In this document: positions 23,352-31,822 of the stretch, piece after piece | How the letters are laid out: each line of letters begins with the position of its first letter | Numbering within the stretch: position 1 is the stretch's first letter | Assembly (NCBI RefSeq): GCF_023195885.1 | Contig: NZ_JALPKO010000002.1 | Location: 310,001 to 374,000 of the forward strand | Direction: 5' to 3' | DNA length: 64,000 bases | DNA from: Methylonatrum kenyense | GTDB taxonomy: Bacteria > Pseudomonadota > Gammaproteobacteria > Nitrococcales > Aquisalimonadaceae | Notes under the pieces: model-generated | Database searches by the model: none | Told to the model about the DNA's origin: nothing | Seen by the model: only the letters and a program-made list of their open reading frames with translations | Translations under genes and position numbers: made by a program

Positions 23352-24379
23352 GCACCGTCGTGGGTTGGGATATCGGCGGCGCCAACCTGAAGCTCAGTGT
23401 GCTCACCGATGGTGTGGTGCGGGCGACCCTGCAACTCCCCTGTCCACTCTGGCGTGGCCTGGACCGGCTGGAGCAGGCCCTGGACCAGGCGCGCCAGCGA
23501 CTGGATTGGCCAGGCCGAAAGACCCGACACGCAGTGACACTGACCGGTGAACTGGTTGACCTGTTTCCGGACCGCACCACCGGTGTGCAGCAGATCCTCG
23601 ATGTGGTGGTGGCACGCTTGCCCGGGCCGCTGGCGGTTTATGGTGGGCCCAGCGGTTTGCTGTCGCCGGCTGCAGCGCGTGAACACCCCACCAGTGTGGC
23701 TTCCGCCAACTGGCATGGCAGTGCGCGACTACTTGCCATGACTGGTGGTGACGGTGTGTTGGTGGATGTGGGCAGCACCACCAGTGACATCATTCCGGTA
23801 CGCGATGCCACGGTATGTCACCAGGGGCTCAGTGATCACGAGCGGCTTGTGTCCGGGGAACTGGTGTATGCCGGGGTGTTACGCACGCCAGTGATGGCCA
23901 TGGCCCGCTCGGTGCGTCTGGACCGGCAGCAGGTGCCGCTGATCGCCGAGTTGTTTGCCACCGCCGCCGACGTCTACCGCCTGACCGGCGACATCGCGCT
24001 GGATGCGGACCCCTGGCCGACCGCAGATGGCGGTGCACGGACGGTGGAAGGCAGCGCGCGCCGGCTGCTGCGCATGATCGGGCTGGATTTCCAGCAGGCC
24101 GGACTGGACCGTGCCCGAACCCTGGCGCAGCAGTTGCGTCGGCTGCAGTTACGGACCCTGGGGCGCGCCCTGGACAAGGTGGATGGCGCCGGTACGGCGC
24201 GCCTTGTCGCAGCCGGTAACGGCCGCTTCCTGGTGCATGAGCTGGCGCAGCGCTTGGGCCGCCCCTGCGACGATTTCGAGCAGGCCTGCGCCATCCATGC
24301 CCTCGATCCCGACATGGATCTGGCCAATTTTGCCCCGGCCATTGCCGTCGCCATGCTCTGGGAGCAGACCCGTGACTAG
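23348..24379 (+). CDS. mfnF: MfnF-like furan-amine condensing enzyme
   Basis: MfnF (COG1548) couples the furan-methyl diphosphate to the glutamyl-tyramine part of methanofuran, in an ASKHA-type fold often mislabelled hydantoinase/oxoprolinase. The 343-residue protein shows the N-terminal phosphate loop VVGWDIGGANLKLS (about 4-17), ASANWHGSARLL, and the second loop GVLVDVGSTTSDIIPV (about 137-152). Length and motifs fit the H4MPT-linked family. The start overlaps mfnD by ATGA and the stop is overlapped 8 bases by the GTG of the next gene. Confidence 0.82.
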   Translation: MSTVVGWDIGGANLKLSVLTDGVVRATLQLPCPLWRGLDRLEQALDQARQRLDWPGRKTRHAVTLTGELVDLFPDRTTGVQQILDVVVARLPGPLAVYGGPSGLLSPAAAREHPTSVASANWHGSARLLAMTGGDGVLVDVGSTTSDIIPVRDATVCHQGLSDHERLVSGELVYAGVLRTPVMAMARSVRLDRQQVPLIAELFATAADVYRLTGDIALDADPWPTADGGARTVEGSARRLLRMIGLDFQQAGLDRARTLAQQLRRLQLRTLGRALDKVDGAGTARLVAAGNGRFLVHELAQRLGRPCDDFEQACAIHALDPDMDLANFAPAIAVAMLWEQTRD

Positions 24380-25772
24380 GGCGATACGCATTGGCAGCCT
24401 GCCCTACGTGGAGGAAGGGGCGCGGCTGTTCGAGGCAGTGGCGCACTGGCCCTGGTCGGTGTTCCTGGATAGCGGTCCGGCCAGTCGCCGTCACGGCCGC
24501 TACGACATCATTGCCGCGAATCCGATGACCGTGCTGATGACCCGGGGGCGGCTGACCGAGATCCGGCGTGAACGGGAATCGGTTCTGTCCTCGGCGGATC
24601 CGCTGGAACTGCTTGGCCGCGAGCTCGGACCGCTGGTCGAGACACCCGATTTCCTGCCGCTGGCCGGCGGCTGCCTGGGTTATTTCGCCTACGATCTGGC
24701 GCACCGGCTGGACGGGCGGCATGGCGTGGCGAGCCCGGGCGAGGGGCTGCCGGAGATGGCGGTCGGCCTGTACGACTGGGTGGTGGTGATCGATCACCAG
24801 GAGCGTCAGGCCTGGCTTGCCAGCCAGGGCCAGAGTCATGACACGACACACATGTGGCCCGAGCTGATTGCCCTGTTCAGCCAGCCGCCGCCCGAGCGAT
24901 CACGCCGGCGTCATCGCCTGCGGGTTTCGCCGGGGCTGGAGTCCAATCTGGACGAAGCCGCCTACCGGCGCTGCTTCGATCGCATGATGGACCATCTGCA
25001 GGCCGGCGACTGCCGTCAGGTGACGCTGTCGAGGCGCTTTGATGTCAGCGTCTCCGGCGATCCGTGGAACGGCTACAAGCGGCTGCGCATGCTGAATCCC
25101 GCCGCCTTCGGTGCGTTCCTGCGGCTACCCGAATGCACGGTCCTCAGTAATTCGCCGGAGCGTTTCCTGCGCGTGCATGAGGGTCGGGTCGAGGCCAGCC
25201 CGGTAGGGGCGGCACGCAGCCGGTCTCGCGATGCCCTCAGCGATGCCGACCTGATGCGCCGGCTGCTGCAGGATACCGGCGAGAAAGCCGCCAGCGACGC
25301 CCTGATCCAGCTCATGCAGCAGGACCTCAGCCGATTCTGCCGGCGGGGAAGCGTCCGCGTCCTCGAACGCCACCGGCTGGAGAGCTCGGTTCATGTGCAC
25401 CATCTGATCAATCGCCTCAGCGGCGAGCTGGATTCAGCCTACAGTGCGCTGGACGCCCTCCGGGTCTGTTTTCCGGGCGCCTCCACCACCGGCACCCCGC
25501 GACAGCAGGCGATGCAGATCATCGACGAGGTCGAGCCTTGTGGCCGCGGGATCTGCAGCGGCGCCATCGGCTACCTGGGCGGCAATGGTCATATGGATCT
25601 CAATGTGGCCATTCACACCCTGGTGCATACCCGCGGCAAATTGCGCTTTTCCGCGGCCGGCAATCTGACCGAGGAGTCGGCGCCGGAAGACAGCTACGCC
25701 GAAACCAGTGAGCGCGCGGACACGCTGATGCAGTTGCTCGCACTGCGGGAGGTCGGCGATGCGCGTGATTAA
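24372..25772 (+). CDS. PabB-like protein lacking the catalytic residues
   Basis: This 466-residue protein is homologous along its length to aminodeoxychorismate synthase component I. The N-terminal half is well kept (LPYVEEGARLF, FLDSG, GRYDIIAANP, GGCLGYFAYDLAHRLDG). The C-terminal chorismate site is not. PIKGT, whose lysine is catalytic, reads PVGAA (277-281, glycine at 279). The AEN...VDL.RND block reads ASDALIQLMQQD. The arginine of IAIRT is H415 (VAIHT), and the AGGGIV loop reads AGNLTEE. DEVEP and GASTTGTPR partly remain. Normal PabB activity is therefore unlikely, yet the frame is intact and translationally coupled: GTG at 24372 inside the end of mfnF, and its end overlaps mfnE by 14 bases. 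The function is unknown; a new ligand or structural role is possible. Confidence 0.8.
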   Translation: MTRAIRIGSLPYVEEGARLFEAVAHWPWSVFLDSGPASRRHGRYDIIAANPMTVLMTRGRLTEIRRERESVLSSADPLELLGRELGPLVETPDFLPLAGGCLGYFAYDLAHRLDGRHGVASPGEGLPEMAVGLYDWVVVIDHQERQAWLASQGQSHDTTHMWPELIALFSQPPPERSRRRHRLRVSPGLESNLDEAAYRRCFDRMMDHLQAGDCRQVTLSRRFDVSVSGDPWNGYKRLRMLNPAAFGAFLRLPECTVLSNSPERFLRVHEGRVEASPVGAARSRSRDALSDADLMRRLLQDTGEKAASDALIQLMQQDLSRFCRRGSVRVLERHRLESSVHVHHLINRLSGELDSAYSALDALRVCFPGASTTGTPRQQAMQIIDEVEPCGRGICSGAIGYLGGNGHMDLNVAIHTLVHTRGKLRFSAAGNLTEESAPEDSYAETSERADTLMQLLALREVGDARD

Positions 25773-26331
25773 GCTCGGCGGCAGCCTGATGCAGGGCCCC
25801 TGGTTGCGTGCCTGGCTCGGCGCCGTCAGCCGTTGCCCCGATGCCGTGATCGTGCCGGGCGGCGGCATGTTCGCCAATGCTGTGCGCGAGGCGCAGGATT
25901 TCTGGGAATTCAGCGAGGACGTGGCGCACCGCATGGCGCTGCTGGCGATGGATCAGTTCGGGCTGATGTTGGCCGCAATGGACGAGCGGCTGGTGCCGGT
26001 CAGCAATGCGGCCATGATTCCCGGTCTGGTCGGCATAGGCCACGTGCCGGTCTGGTTGCCGGCCACCGAACTCAGTGGTGGTCACCCCGAGATTCACGAG
26101 AGTTGGGATTTCACCTCCGACAGCCTGTCCCTCTGGCTGGCGGCCACCCTGGCTGCGGACGAACTGATTCTGGTCAAGTCGGCCGATCCGCCGGGTGGAA
26201 ACCCGGGAATCCAGCAACTGGCCGATGGCGGCATTGTTGATGCGGCCTTCCCGGCACTGCTGGGCAGGTTCCCGATGGCGGTTCGCGTTCTCGGGCCGGC
26301 GCAATTGCCGGCACCGGACGCGCCGCTCTAA
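25759..26331 (+). CDS. mfnE: MfnE-like amino acid kinase-fold enzyme
   Basis: MfnE (COG2054) phosphorylates the furan-methyl phosphate to the diphosphate used by MfnF. The 190-residue protein has the amino-acid-kinase fold marks: VIKLGGSL at the start, VIVPGGGMFANAVREAQ (about 30-46), and LILVKSADPPGG (about 137-148) near the nucleotide site. It overlaps the PabB-like gene by 14 bases and ends 8 bases from the convergent mfnB-like gene. It is the last gene of the plus-strand cofactor run. Confidence 0.8.
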   Translation: MRVIKLGGSLMQGPWLRAWLGAVSRCPDAVIVPGGGMFANAVREAQDFWEFSEDVAHRMALLAMDQFGLMLAAMDERLVPVSNAAMIPGLVGIGHVPVWLPATELSGGHPEIHESWDFTSDSLSLWLAATLAADELILVKSADPPGGNPGIQQLADGGIVDAAFPALLGRFPMAVRVLGPAQLPAPDAPL

Positions 26332-26339
26332 ACGATTCG

Positions 26340-27071
26340 CTAGGATGCGGTTGCCGGCAACGCGGCGCTGGCGCCGCTATCGGATATCCGCAACACCGCG
26401 TCCCGCACCTGTTTTGGATCCAGTCGACCGCGGCGATCGCCATTACACAGCCCACCGCGAAACCCCAGGTAGTCGGCACCGAACGGTGCCAGTCCCGGAA
26501 TATCGCTGAGGCGAAGCGATCCGGCGAGCCCGGTGAGCAGTCCATGACGGCGGCTTGTCGTCACAAAGGCGGCAATCTCCCGGTTACTCAACAGCTCGGG
26601 CAGGGCGCCGTGGGACTTGTCGGCCGTGTCCAGCATGGCGCCGGCAAAGTCGGACGTCGCCAGGTCAGCCATTTCGCTGTCGCCCGGAACGCCATGATCG
26701 GCAAGCCAGACGGCGACCAGATGGTAGCGCCGCGCCAGCGGGGCGAGGGCCTCAAGGCAGGCCTCGAGCTGCTGGTCCATGCGCAGTCCGATCTTGACGA
26801 AATCCACACCACAATCGCCGATGGCGCGGACGCGTTCGGTCAGGCCGGCAGCTGGCAGCGGCGTGTCGCCGATGGTGGCGCTGGTCAGCGTTCGACCGTT
26901 CACCCTGCATACCGCATCGCGAATCATCGGCGGGTCCACCGCGCCCAGTGCGCCCCGCGACGGCTCCTTCATATCGATAAGGTCCACGCCGGCATCGAGT
27001 ACGATGTCGACCTCATCCATGTCGCGCACGCTGGCGAGGAGTTTCAGGCGCTTGCGTGTGTCTGCCGCCAT
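26340..27071 (-). CDS. mfnB: MfnB-like (5-formylfuran-3-yl)methyl phosphate synthase
   Basis: MfnB builds the furan ring precursor from two glyceraldehyde-3-phosphate molecules. The 243-residue TIM-barrel protein (DUF556/COG1891) has LLASVRDMDEVDIVL, the lysine of LIDMKEPSRGALGA (about 31-44), VKIGLR, and DTADKSHGAL (about 147-156), which carries the second family lysine. PFGADYLGFRGGLC forms the C-terminal phosphate site. It is transcribed with the DUF447 gene, whose end it overlaps by 28 bases, and converges on mfnE. Confidence 0.85.
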   Translation of the reverse strand: MAADTRKRLKLLASVRDMDEVDIVLDAGVDLIDMKEPSRGALGAVDPPMIRDAVCRVNGRTLTSATIGDTPLPAAGLTERVRAIGDCGVDFVKIGLRMDQQLEACLEALAPLARRYHLVAVWLADHGVPGDSEMADLATSDFAGAMLDTADKSHGALPELLSNREIAAFVTTSRRHGLLTGLAGSLRLSDIPGLAPFGADYLGFRGGLCNGDRRGRLDPKQVRDAVLRISDSGASAALPATAS

Positions 27072-27631
27072 TTGTCCACTGCCTCCATCAACCAGCCCCA
27101 GGCTTCCAGTTCCTCGGTGCCGGCAGTCTTGTCGATTGCAATGCGCAGGTAATCGATCTCCCTGTCCACTTTGTCGCGATCCAGCATGTGCAGCCGGCTG
27201 ACAAGGATGGATGCTTCCAGTACCGCCGCCTGCGCCCGGTTGAGACCCGGAAACGGTCCATGGCTGTAGGTGCCGAGTACGCGGCCGTAGAAATGCGGCC
27301 GCAAGTCATCGTCTTCCAGCTTATGCAGATCCAGTTCCGTGTGGCTGAGGGCTGCGGCCAGACGGAACCCCGAGATCTGTTCCGCCGGCTCCACCGGCCA
27401 GTCGCGGCGGCCGGTCAGCGCGCCCGCCATGATGCGGGTGTCGGTGATCGCGTTGACGGTGACGGTGCGCTCGCGCCGCAGATTTTCCAGCGTGCGTGAC
27501 GGATGAAAAGGCGCCAACAGCATTTCGTCGCCCACCAGCCGGACGCCCAACGGTGCGATGTGCGGCGAGCCGTCGGCGTTGCGGCTGACGACCACGGTCT
27601 CGAGGATGCGCTGCGCTGTGGTACTGCCCAT
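27044..27631 (-). CDS. DUF447 family protein of the H4MPT gene cluster
   Basis: This 195-residue protein belongs to DUF447, a split-barrel, probably flavin-binding family that recurs in archaeal and methylotroph C1 clusters. Segments such as ILETVVVSRNADGSPHIAPLGVR at the start (an FMN-binding-like barrel), FHPSRTLENLRRER and FPGLNRAQAAVLEASILVSR support this. The ATG at 27631 is preferred to a GTG at 27700 because the upstream extension looks non-conserved and a GGGAAG lies near. The function is not known; co-transcription with mfnB suggests a part in methylofuran or H4MPT metabolism. Confidence 0.72.
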   Translation of the reverse strand: MGSTTAQRILETVVVSRNADGSPHIAPLGVRLVGDEMLLAPFHPSRTLENLRRERTVTVNAITDTRIMAGALTGRRDWPVEPAEQISGFRLAAALSHTELDLHKLEDDDLRPHFYGRVLGTYSHGPFPGLNRAQAAVLEASILVSRLHMLDRDKVDREIDYLRIAIDKTAGTEELEAWGWLMEAVDKWRQTHASA

Positions 27632-27793
27632 CGACTTCCCGTCCCGGCTCGAACGCTGAATCAGGGCAGCTAGTCTAGGCAAACACCGGCCAGTTCGCAC
27701 GCCCGGCTTGGCGTTCTGGTTTCCGCGGGACGAAGCCGGTCCGGAGGCCGGCCGGGAATCGGACGCCGCCTATCGAGGCGGCCGCGCTGCCGG

Positions 27794-27799
27794 TATACT
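27794..27799 (+). promoter_or_regulatory. Candidate -10 box for the tRNA gene
   Basis: TATACT stands 45 bases upstream of the tRNA. No good -35 is seen at the right spacing, so this is tentative. Confidence 0.35.
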
Positions 27800-27844
27800 G
27801 GCCGCCGCTGCCTCCGCCCAGGAGGCGGCGAGCATGACAAGAAA

Positions 27845-27921
<77 letters not shown>

Positions 27922-28369
27922 TAAAAACAGCAGGTTATGTGTGACCTTCGGCATTCGCTAATATTAAGTAAGCGCACTGTAAGCATCTGTAACGCGTCCG
28001 TGCAGCACGCTTCTGCGGCACTGCTTAGTGATGAACCCCCGGGTTATTCATTGATAGGGGCAGGTCGGCCCTAGCCTTCTCTCGGTATCGTGATGTCTCC
28101 AACACGTGGAGACATATGTCTCTGGCTTACACTGAAAAGCCTCGGGATCATTTGGAATGATCGGTTTAGGATTTCCCACAGAGGCTCTTGAAGGCGCCTT
28201 GCGGACCCGTCATCAATCATTTTTCTTCTTTGAAACCATCGTCTCTAGGCCTTTGGGTATTCTGAATGGCTGTTGTCGTAGGTTTGATGAATCTGCCATC
28301 GTCGAACCGCGGCGAAAAATCTTCACCGAGCGTCCGCAACTGCATTTGCTGTTGCTGGCCCCGGGAAGT
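27922..28369. other. Upstream region of the hybrid histidine kinase
   Basis: These 448 bases contain no gene I can support. The frame of the kinase is open back to 28157, but that extension has no family features. Notable are an alternating-arm palindrome at 28093-28122 and a 7-bp hairpin GATCATT-TGG-AATGATC at 28146-28162, both listed or discussed elsewhere. Confidence 0.5.
28093..28122. promoter_or_regulatory. Alternating-arm palindrome, operator- or attenuator-like
   Basis: ATGTCTCC (28093-28100) pairs perfectly with GGAGACAT (28108-28115), and that same middle arm also pairs with ATGTCTC (28116-28122), making GAGACATATGTCTC a perfect 14-base palindrome. Two mutually exclusive hairpins are possible. 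It lies upstream of the histidine kinase. Confidence 0.45.
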
Positions 28370-30538
28370 ATGCCCGATGAAATGGAGGCCCCGTTGACCT
28401 CAGAACAGAAAATTGAAGAGCTGCAGAGACAGTTGCGGCGATGGTTACTGGAAAGCGAGTCGAAGGGCGAGGCGGGAACGCTGGCGGGCCTAGAGGATGA
28501 TGTCCGGGCGCTGGATACAAACCTCACGACGCTGTTCCCTTCCGGTCAGATCAACGACGATCCGCTCGGGACGCTCCGCGAGCAGGCCGTATTTCGCACC
28601 GTGCTCGAGTCGATGATCGAGGGGGTGATCGTCTCGGACATGGACGGACGGTTTCTGGTCTTCAATGCTGCGGCTCAGGAACTGCTGGGTCAGGGTGCCA
28701 CGGAAATAGGTCCCGAAGGCTGGAGTGAGCAGTACCGCCTCTTTTACGCCGACGGTAAGACGCTCTGTCGCTCGGAAGACATCCCCCTTGCCCGCGCCAT
28801 GTCTGGTGAGGTTGTTGACCGGGAAGAGCTAATCATCCGTGCTCCAAGGCGGGAGGAGGATACGTACATCAGCGTGAGCGCCCGTCCCCTGTGGAGTGAA
28901 ACAGGTGCGCAATTGGGTGGCGTGGTGGTGTTTCATGACATCAGCGGTTCGAAGCGGACAGAAAACGAGTTGCGCGAGGCCAGCAATCAAGCCGAGGAAG
29001 CATCGCGTACCAAGAGTGAGTTTCTCGCCAATATGAGCCATGAGATTCGCACACCGTTGACCGCAGTGCTCGGATTCGCGGATTTGCTGCTGGATTCGGA
29101 CCTGGGTGAGAGCGACCGGTTGAACTATATCCAGGGGGTTAGACGCAACAGCGAACACCTGCTCAATCTGATCAGCGACATCCTCGATCTCTCAAAATTG
29201 CAGGCGAATAAAGTGTTGGTCGAGCGGGCGGATTTCTCACTGCACCAGCTGTTACATGAAATTGCATCCGTAATGCAGGTGCGCGCCTATGAGAAGGGCC
29301 TGGGGTTTCATGTGGTTTATGACACCGCGATTCCGGTGCGCATCCGCAATGATGTCACGCGTATTCGCCAGATTCTAATCAATCTGCTCAGCAATGCCAT
29401 CAAGTTCACGCGCCGCGGTTCAGTCACCCTGAGCTGTCGTTGCCTGGACCCGGGAACCGATCAATCCCGCCTGGAGTTCTCAGTCTCAGATACAGGGCTT
29501 GGCATGAGCAAGGCGGAAATCGACAAGCTATTTCAACCGTTTCATCAGGCAAATCTGTCCACAACCCGGGAATTCGGTGGCACCGGCCTCGGCCTTGCCA
29601 TTTGCCAGAGTCTAACTGAAGCATTGGGGGGCGAGATGGGCGTCGAGAGCCAACCGGGCAAGGGAAGCGTTTTTCGGCTTGAGCTGTGCCAGCCGGTGGA
29701 TGCCAACGCGGAAATGGTGGCCGAGCATTGCGGAGTTAAAGACGGAGCAGGGCAAATGGGAGGGCCGGCTGCTAACAAACAAAGCCTGTCAGGGCGCATC
29801 CTGCTTGCCGAGGATGGGCTGGATAACCAGTTCCTGATATCCACGATGCTTATACGCCAAGGCTTGGACGTGGATATTGCCGGTGATGGGCAAAAGGCCG
29901 TCGACATGGCGTTGCAGGCCATGGCCGACGAAAAGGCTTATGACCTGATCCTTATGGACATTCAGATGCCGCGACTGGATGGCTATGGAGCGACGGCCAG
30001 CCTTCGAAGCAAGGGGTATACCAGCCCGATCGTTGCCCTGACTGCCCACGCAATGGCGGGTGAACATGAGCGCTGCCTGGCGGCCGGCTGTGATGACTAC
30101 CTGACCAAGCCAATTTTGCGCCCGAAACTGGTCGAGGCCGTGACAGCGTATCTCCGGTCGCCGCAGGATGATGCCACTCAGGGCGGCAACAGCGTTGAAG
30201 CTGCCCTTGTGGGCAGTGATTCCAGCCAGGCGATCTACAGCAGCTACGCCGATGATCCCGAGATGATGGACCTGGTCAGTGGTTTTGTTGATCGTTTATC
30301 GGGAACTGTCATGGACATTCAGGCAGCCGAAGAAGCCAACGATTTTGAACGCTTGCGTCGCCTGGTTCATCAACTCAAGGGCGCGGCCGGCGGTTACGGA
30401 TTTAAACAGCTTGGTGAGGCCGCCGACGCCCTCGAACAGGCGGTCCGGGATGGCCGTTCCCCCGCGACACGAGATTCAGCAATGGCAAGACTGGTGCAGA
30501 TTTGTAGCCGCGTCAGGAAGGTCCGTGGGGGGAGATAG
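28370..30538 (+). CDS. Hybrid sensor histidine kinase (PAS-HisKA-HATPase-REC-Hpt)
   Basis: This is a multi-domain phosphorelay kinase of about 722 residues, likely cytoplasmic as no transmembrane helix is evident. Order: a coiled-coil-like start, a PAS domain (about 75-190), HisKA with the phosphorylated histidine in MSHEIRTPL (about 224), HATPase with the N-box NLLSNAIKF (about 335) and GGTGLGLAI (about 403), a receiver domain with the phospho-acceptor in LILMDIQMP (about 527), and a C-terminal Hpt domain with histidine in HQLKGAAGGYGF (about 665). The start is uncertain. ATG 28370 is used here; TTG at 28394 has a better GGAGG site, and the frame is open to 28157. It abuts the REC-GGDEF gene directly, so phosphotransfer from Hpt to that receiver is likely. 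Confidence 0.87.
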   Translation: MPDEMEAPLTSEQKIEELQRQLRRWLLESESKGEAGTLAGLEDDVRALDTNLTTLFPSGQINDDPLGTLREQAVFRTVLESMIEGVIVSDMDGRFLVFNAAAQELLGQGATEIGPEGWSEQYRLFYADGKTLCRSEDIPLARAMSGEVVDREELIIRAPRREEDTYISVSARPLWSETGAQLGGVVVFHDISGSKRTENELREASNQAEEASRTKSEFLANMSHEIRTPLTAVLGFADLLLDSDLGESDRLNYIQGVRRNSEHLLNLISDILDLSKLQANKVLVERADFSLHQLLHEIASVMQVRAYEKGLGFHVVYDTAIPVRIRNDVTRIRQILINLLSNAIKFTRRGSVTLSCRCLDPGTDQSRLEFSVSDTGLGMSKAEIDKLFQPFHQANLSTTREFGGTGLGLAICQSLTEALGGEMGVESQPGKGSVFRLELCQPVDANAEMVAEHCGVKDGAGQMGGPAANKQSLSGRILLAEDGLDNQFLISTMLIRQGLDVDIAGDGQKAVDMALQAMADEKAYDLILMDIQMPRLDGYGATASLRSKGYTSPIVALTAHAMAGEHERCLAAGCDDYLTKPILRPKLVEAVTAYLRSPQDDATQGGNSVEAALVGSDSSQAIYSSYADDPEMMDLVSGFVDRLSGTVMDIQAAEEANDFERLRRLVHQLKGAAGGYGFKQLGEAADALEQAVRDGRSPATRDSAMARLVQICSRVRKVRGGR

Positions 30539-31450
30539 ATGGGGCAGACGCCAGATCGCCAGTGTGTGCTTGTGGTCGATGACTCCGAAGATATCCACCA
30601 ACTCGTCGGTGCGCGTCTCAAAACCGAGCAACTTGCCTTGCTGCATGCTTATGATGCCGACCAGGCACTGGAAATGGCCCGCAAAGACCGCCCAGATCTT
30701 ATCCTGCTGGATCTCGATATGCCGGGCACGGACGGTTTGACGCTTTGCCATATCATCAAAGGTGAAGACGGACTGAAGCATATACCGATCATTTTTCTGA
30801 CCGGTACGCTTGATGTAAAGACCAAGGTAAAAGCGTTCGAGCTTGGCGCGGTGGATTACGTCACCAAGCCCTTCGATGCGATTGAATTGAAGGCACGCGT
30901 GCGTGCAGCCCTTCGAACCAAGCGTTATCAGGATCTGCTGGCCAACAAAGCCCAAATCGATGCCTTGACGGGCCTCTGGGACCGCGGCTATCTCGATGAA
31001 CAACTTTCTGCGGAGATTGCGCTCCAGCAACGAAGCGGGCATCACGTTTCACTGCTCATGCTCGACATCGATCATTTCAAGCCCATCAATGATTCTTACG
31101 GGCACCCCTTCGGTGATCTGGTAATACAGCAGGTAGCGCGCGTTATCGGCCGCATTTCACGCGAAAGTGATGCAGTCTGTCGCTATGGCGGGGAAGAGTT
31201 TTGCCTGATCCTTCGGAATACCGCGACAGATGGTGCTGTGCTGCTGGCGGATCGGATCCGAAAAGAAGTTGCGGCACTCAGCTTTTCTGCCGACAAGGAA
31301 ACCATTGCGATTACCATCAGTATTGGCGTATCCGGCAGTGACACGCTTGAGGGCCCAGCGGCGTTGTCGGAGCAATTGCTTATCAATGCTGCTGACAAGG
31401 CGCTGTATGTGGCCAAGTCGAACGGTCGCGACCGCGTGGAGGTTGCGTAG
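30539..31450 (+). CDS. Response regulator diguanylate cyclase (REC-GGDEF)
   Basis: This 303-residue protein makes cyclic di-GMP under phosphorylation control. The receiver domain has the acidic pair VVDDS (13-16), the phospho-acceptor D58 in LLDLDMP and the lysine in VTKPFD. The GGDEF domain has intact GGEEF (217-221) and the product-inhibition I-site RESD (208-211), so it should be an active, feedback-controlled cyclase. The ATG follows the kinase stop codon with no gap, and the pair forms a two-component unit. A LapA-type adhesin, whose retention is c-di-GMP controlled in known systems, lies further right in the window, but a link is only suggested. Confidence 0.92.
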   Translation: MGQTPDRQCVLVVDDSEDIHQLVGARLKTEQLALLHAYDADQALEMARKDRPDLILLDLDMPGTDGLTLCHIIKGEDGLKHIPIIFLTGTLDVKTKVKAFELGAVDYVTKPFDAIELKARVRAALRTKRYQDLLANKAQIDALTGLWDRGYLDEQLSAEIALQQRSGHHVSLLMLDIDHFKPINDSYGHPFGDLVIQQVARVIGRISRESDAVCRYGGEEFCLILRNTATDGAVLLADRIRKEVAALSFSADKETIAITISIGVSGSDTLEGPAALSEQLLINAADKALYVAKSNGRDRVEVA

Positions 31451-31822
31451 TCGTAGATCACCCTTGTGACCGGCTGCGCTGGCAAAATTCGAAATTCAGG
31501 AAAGGGGGAATCGGGGGGAAATCGGGGAGGGGAAATCGGGGACACCCATAGATTTCCTGTTGGCCGGTCCACCACTTTCCCACCTCCTCGCTTCTTGTTG
31601 CCGGACCTCGCGATATCCGCAGTTCGCTTGGCAAGCGAGCCCGTGTATCCGGGCGGTTCGTCGGGTTGTCCGGGTGTTGCCACTCGTCGGCATTATGTGT
31701 CCGTCTGTATTCCCGCTTGACCTCCGATGTGGGCGCCATGGCCCATTTTGTGGTAATACCTTTGTAAAGTGCGCGATGAATAGCGCGGCATCCCGGGCGT
31801 TTCTGATAGCGCCGGGGCGACG
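31451..31822. other. Intergenic region with G-rich repeats
   Basis: No gene is supported in these 372 bases. The left part holds a G-rich tandem (31503-31543, listed separately). The rest is ordinary sequence leading to the PilZ-like gene. Short open frames here show no family features. Confidence 0.45.
31503..31543 (+). repeat. G-rich tandem, quadruplex-capable
   Basis: Runs of four to six G separated by AAATC or AATC (GGGGGAATC, GGGGGGAAATC, GGGGAGGGGAAATC, GGGG) give at least four G-tracts in 41 bases. It lies about 50 bases past the REC-GGDEF stop codon. It could fold as a G-quadruplex on the plus strand. Confidence 0.55.
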
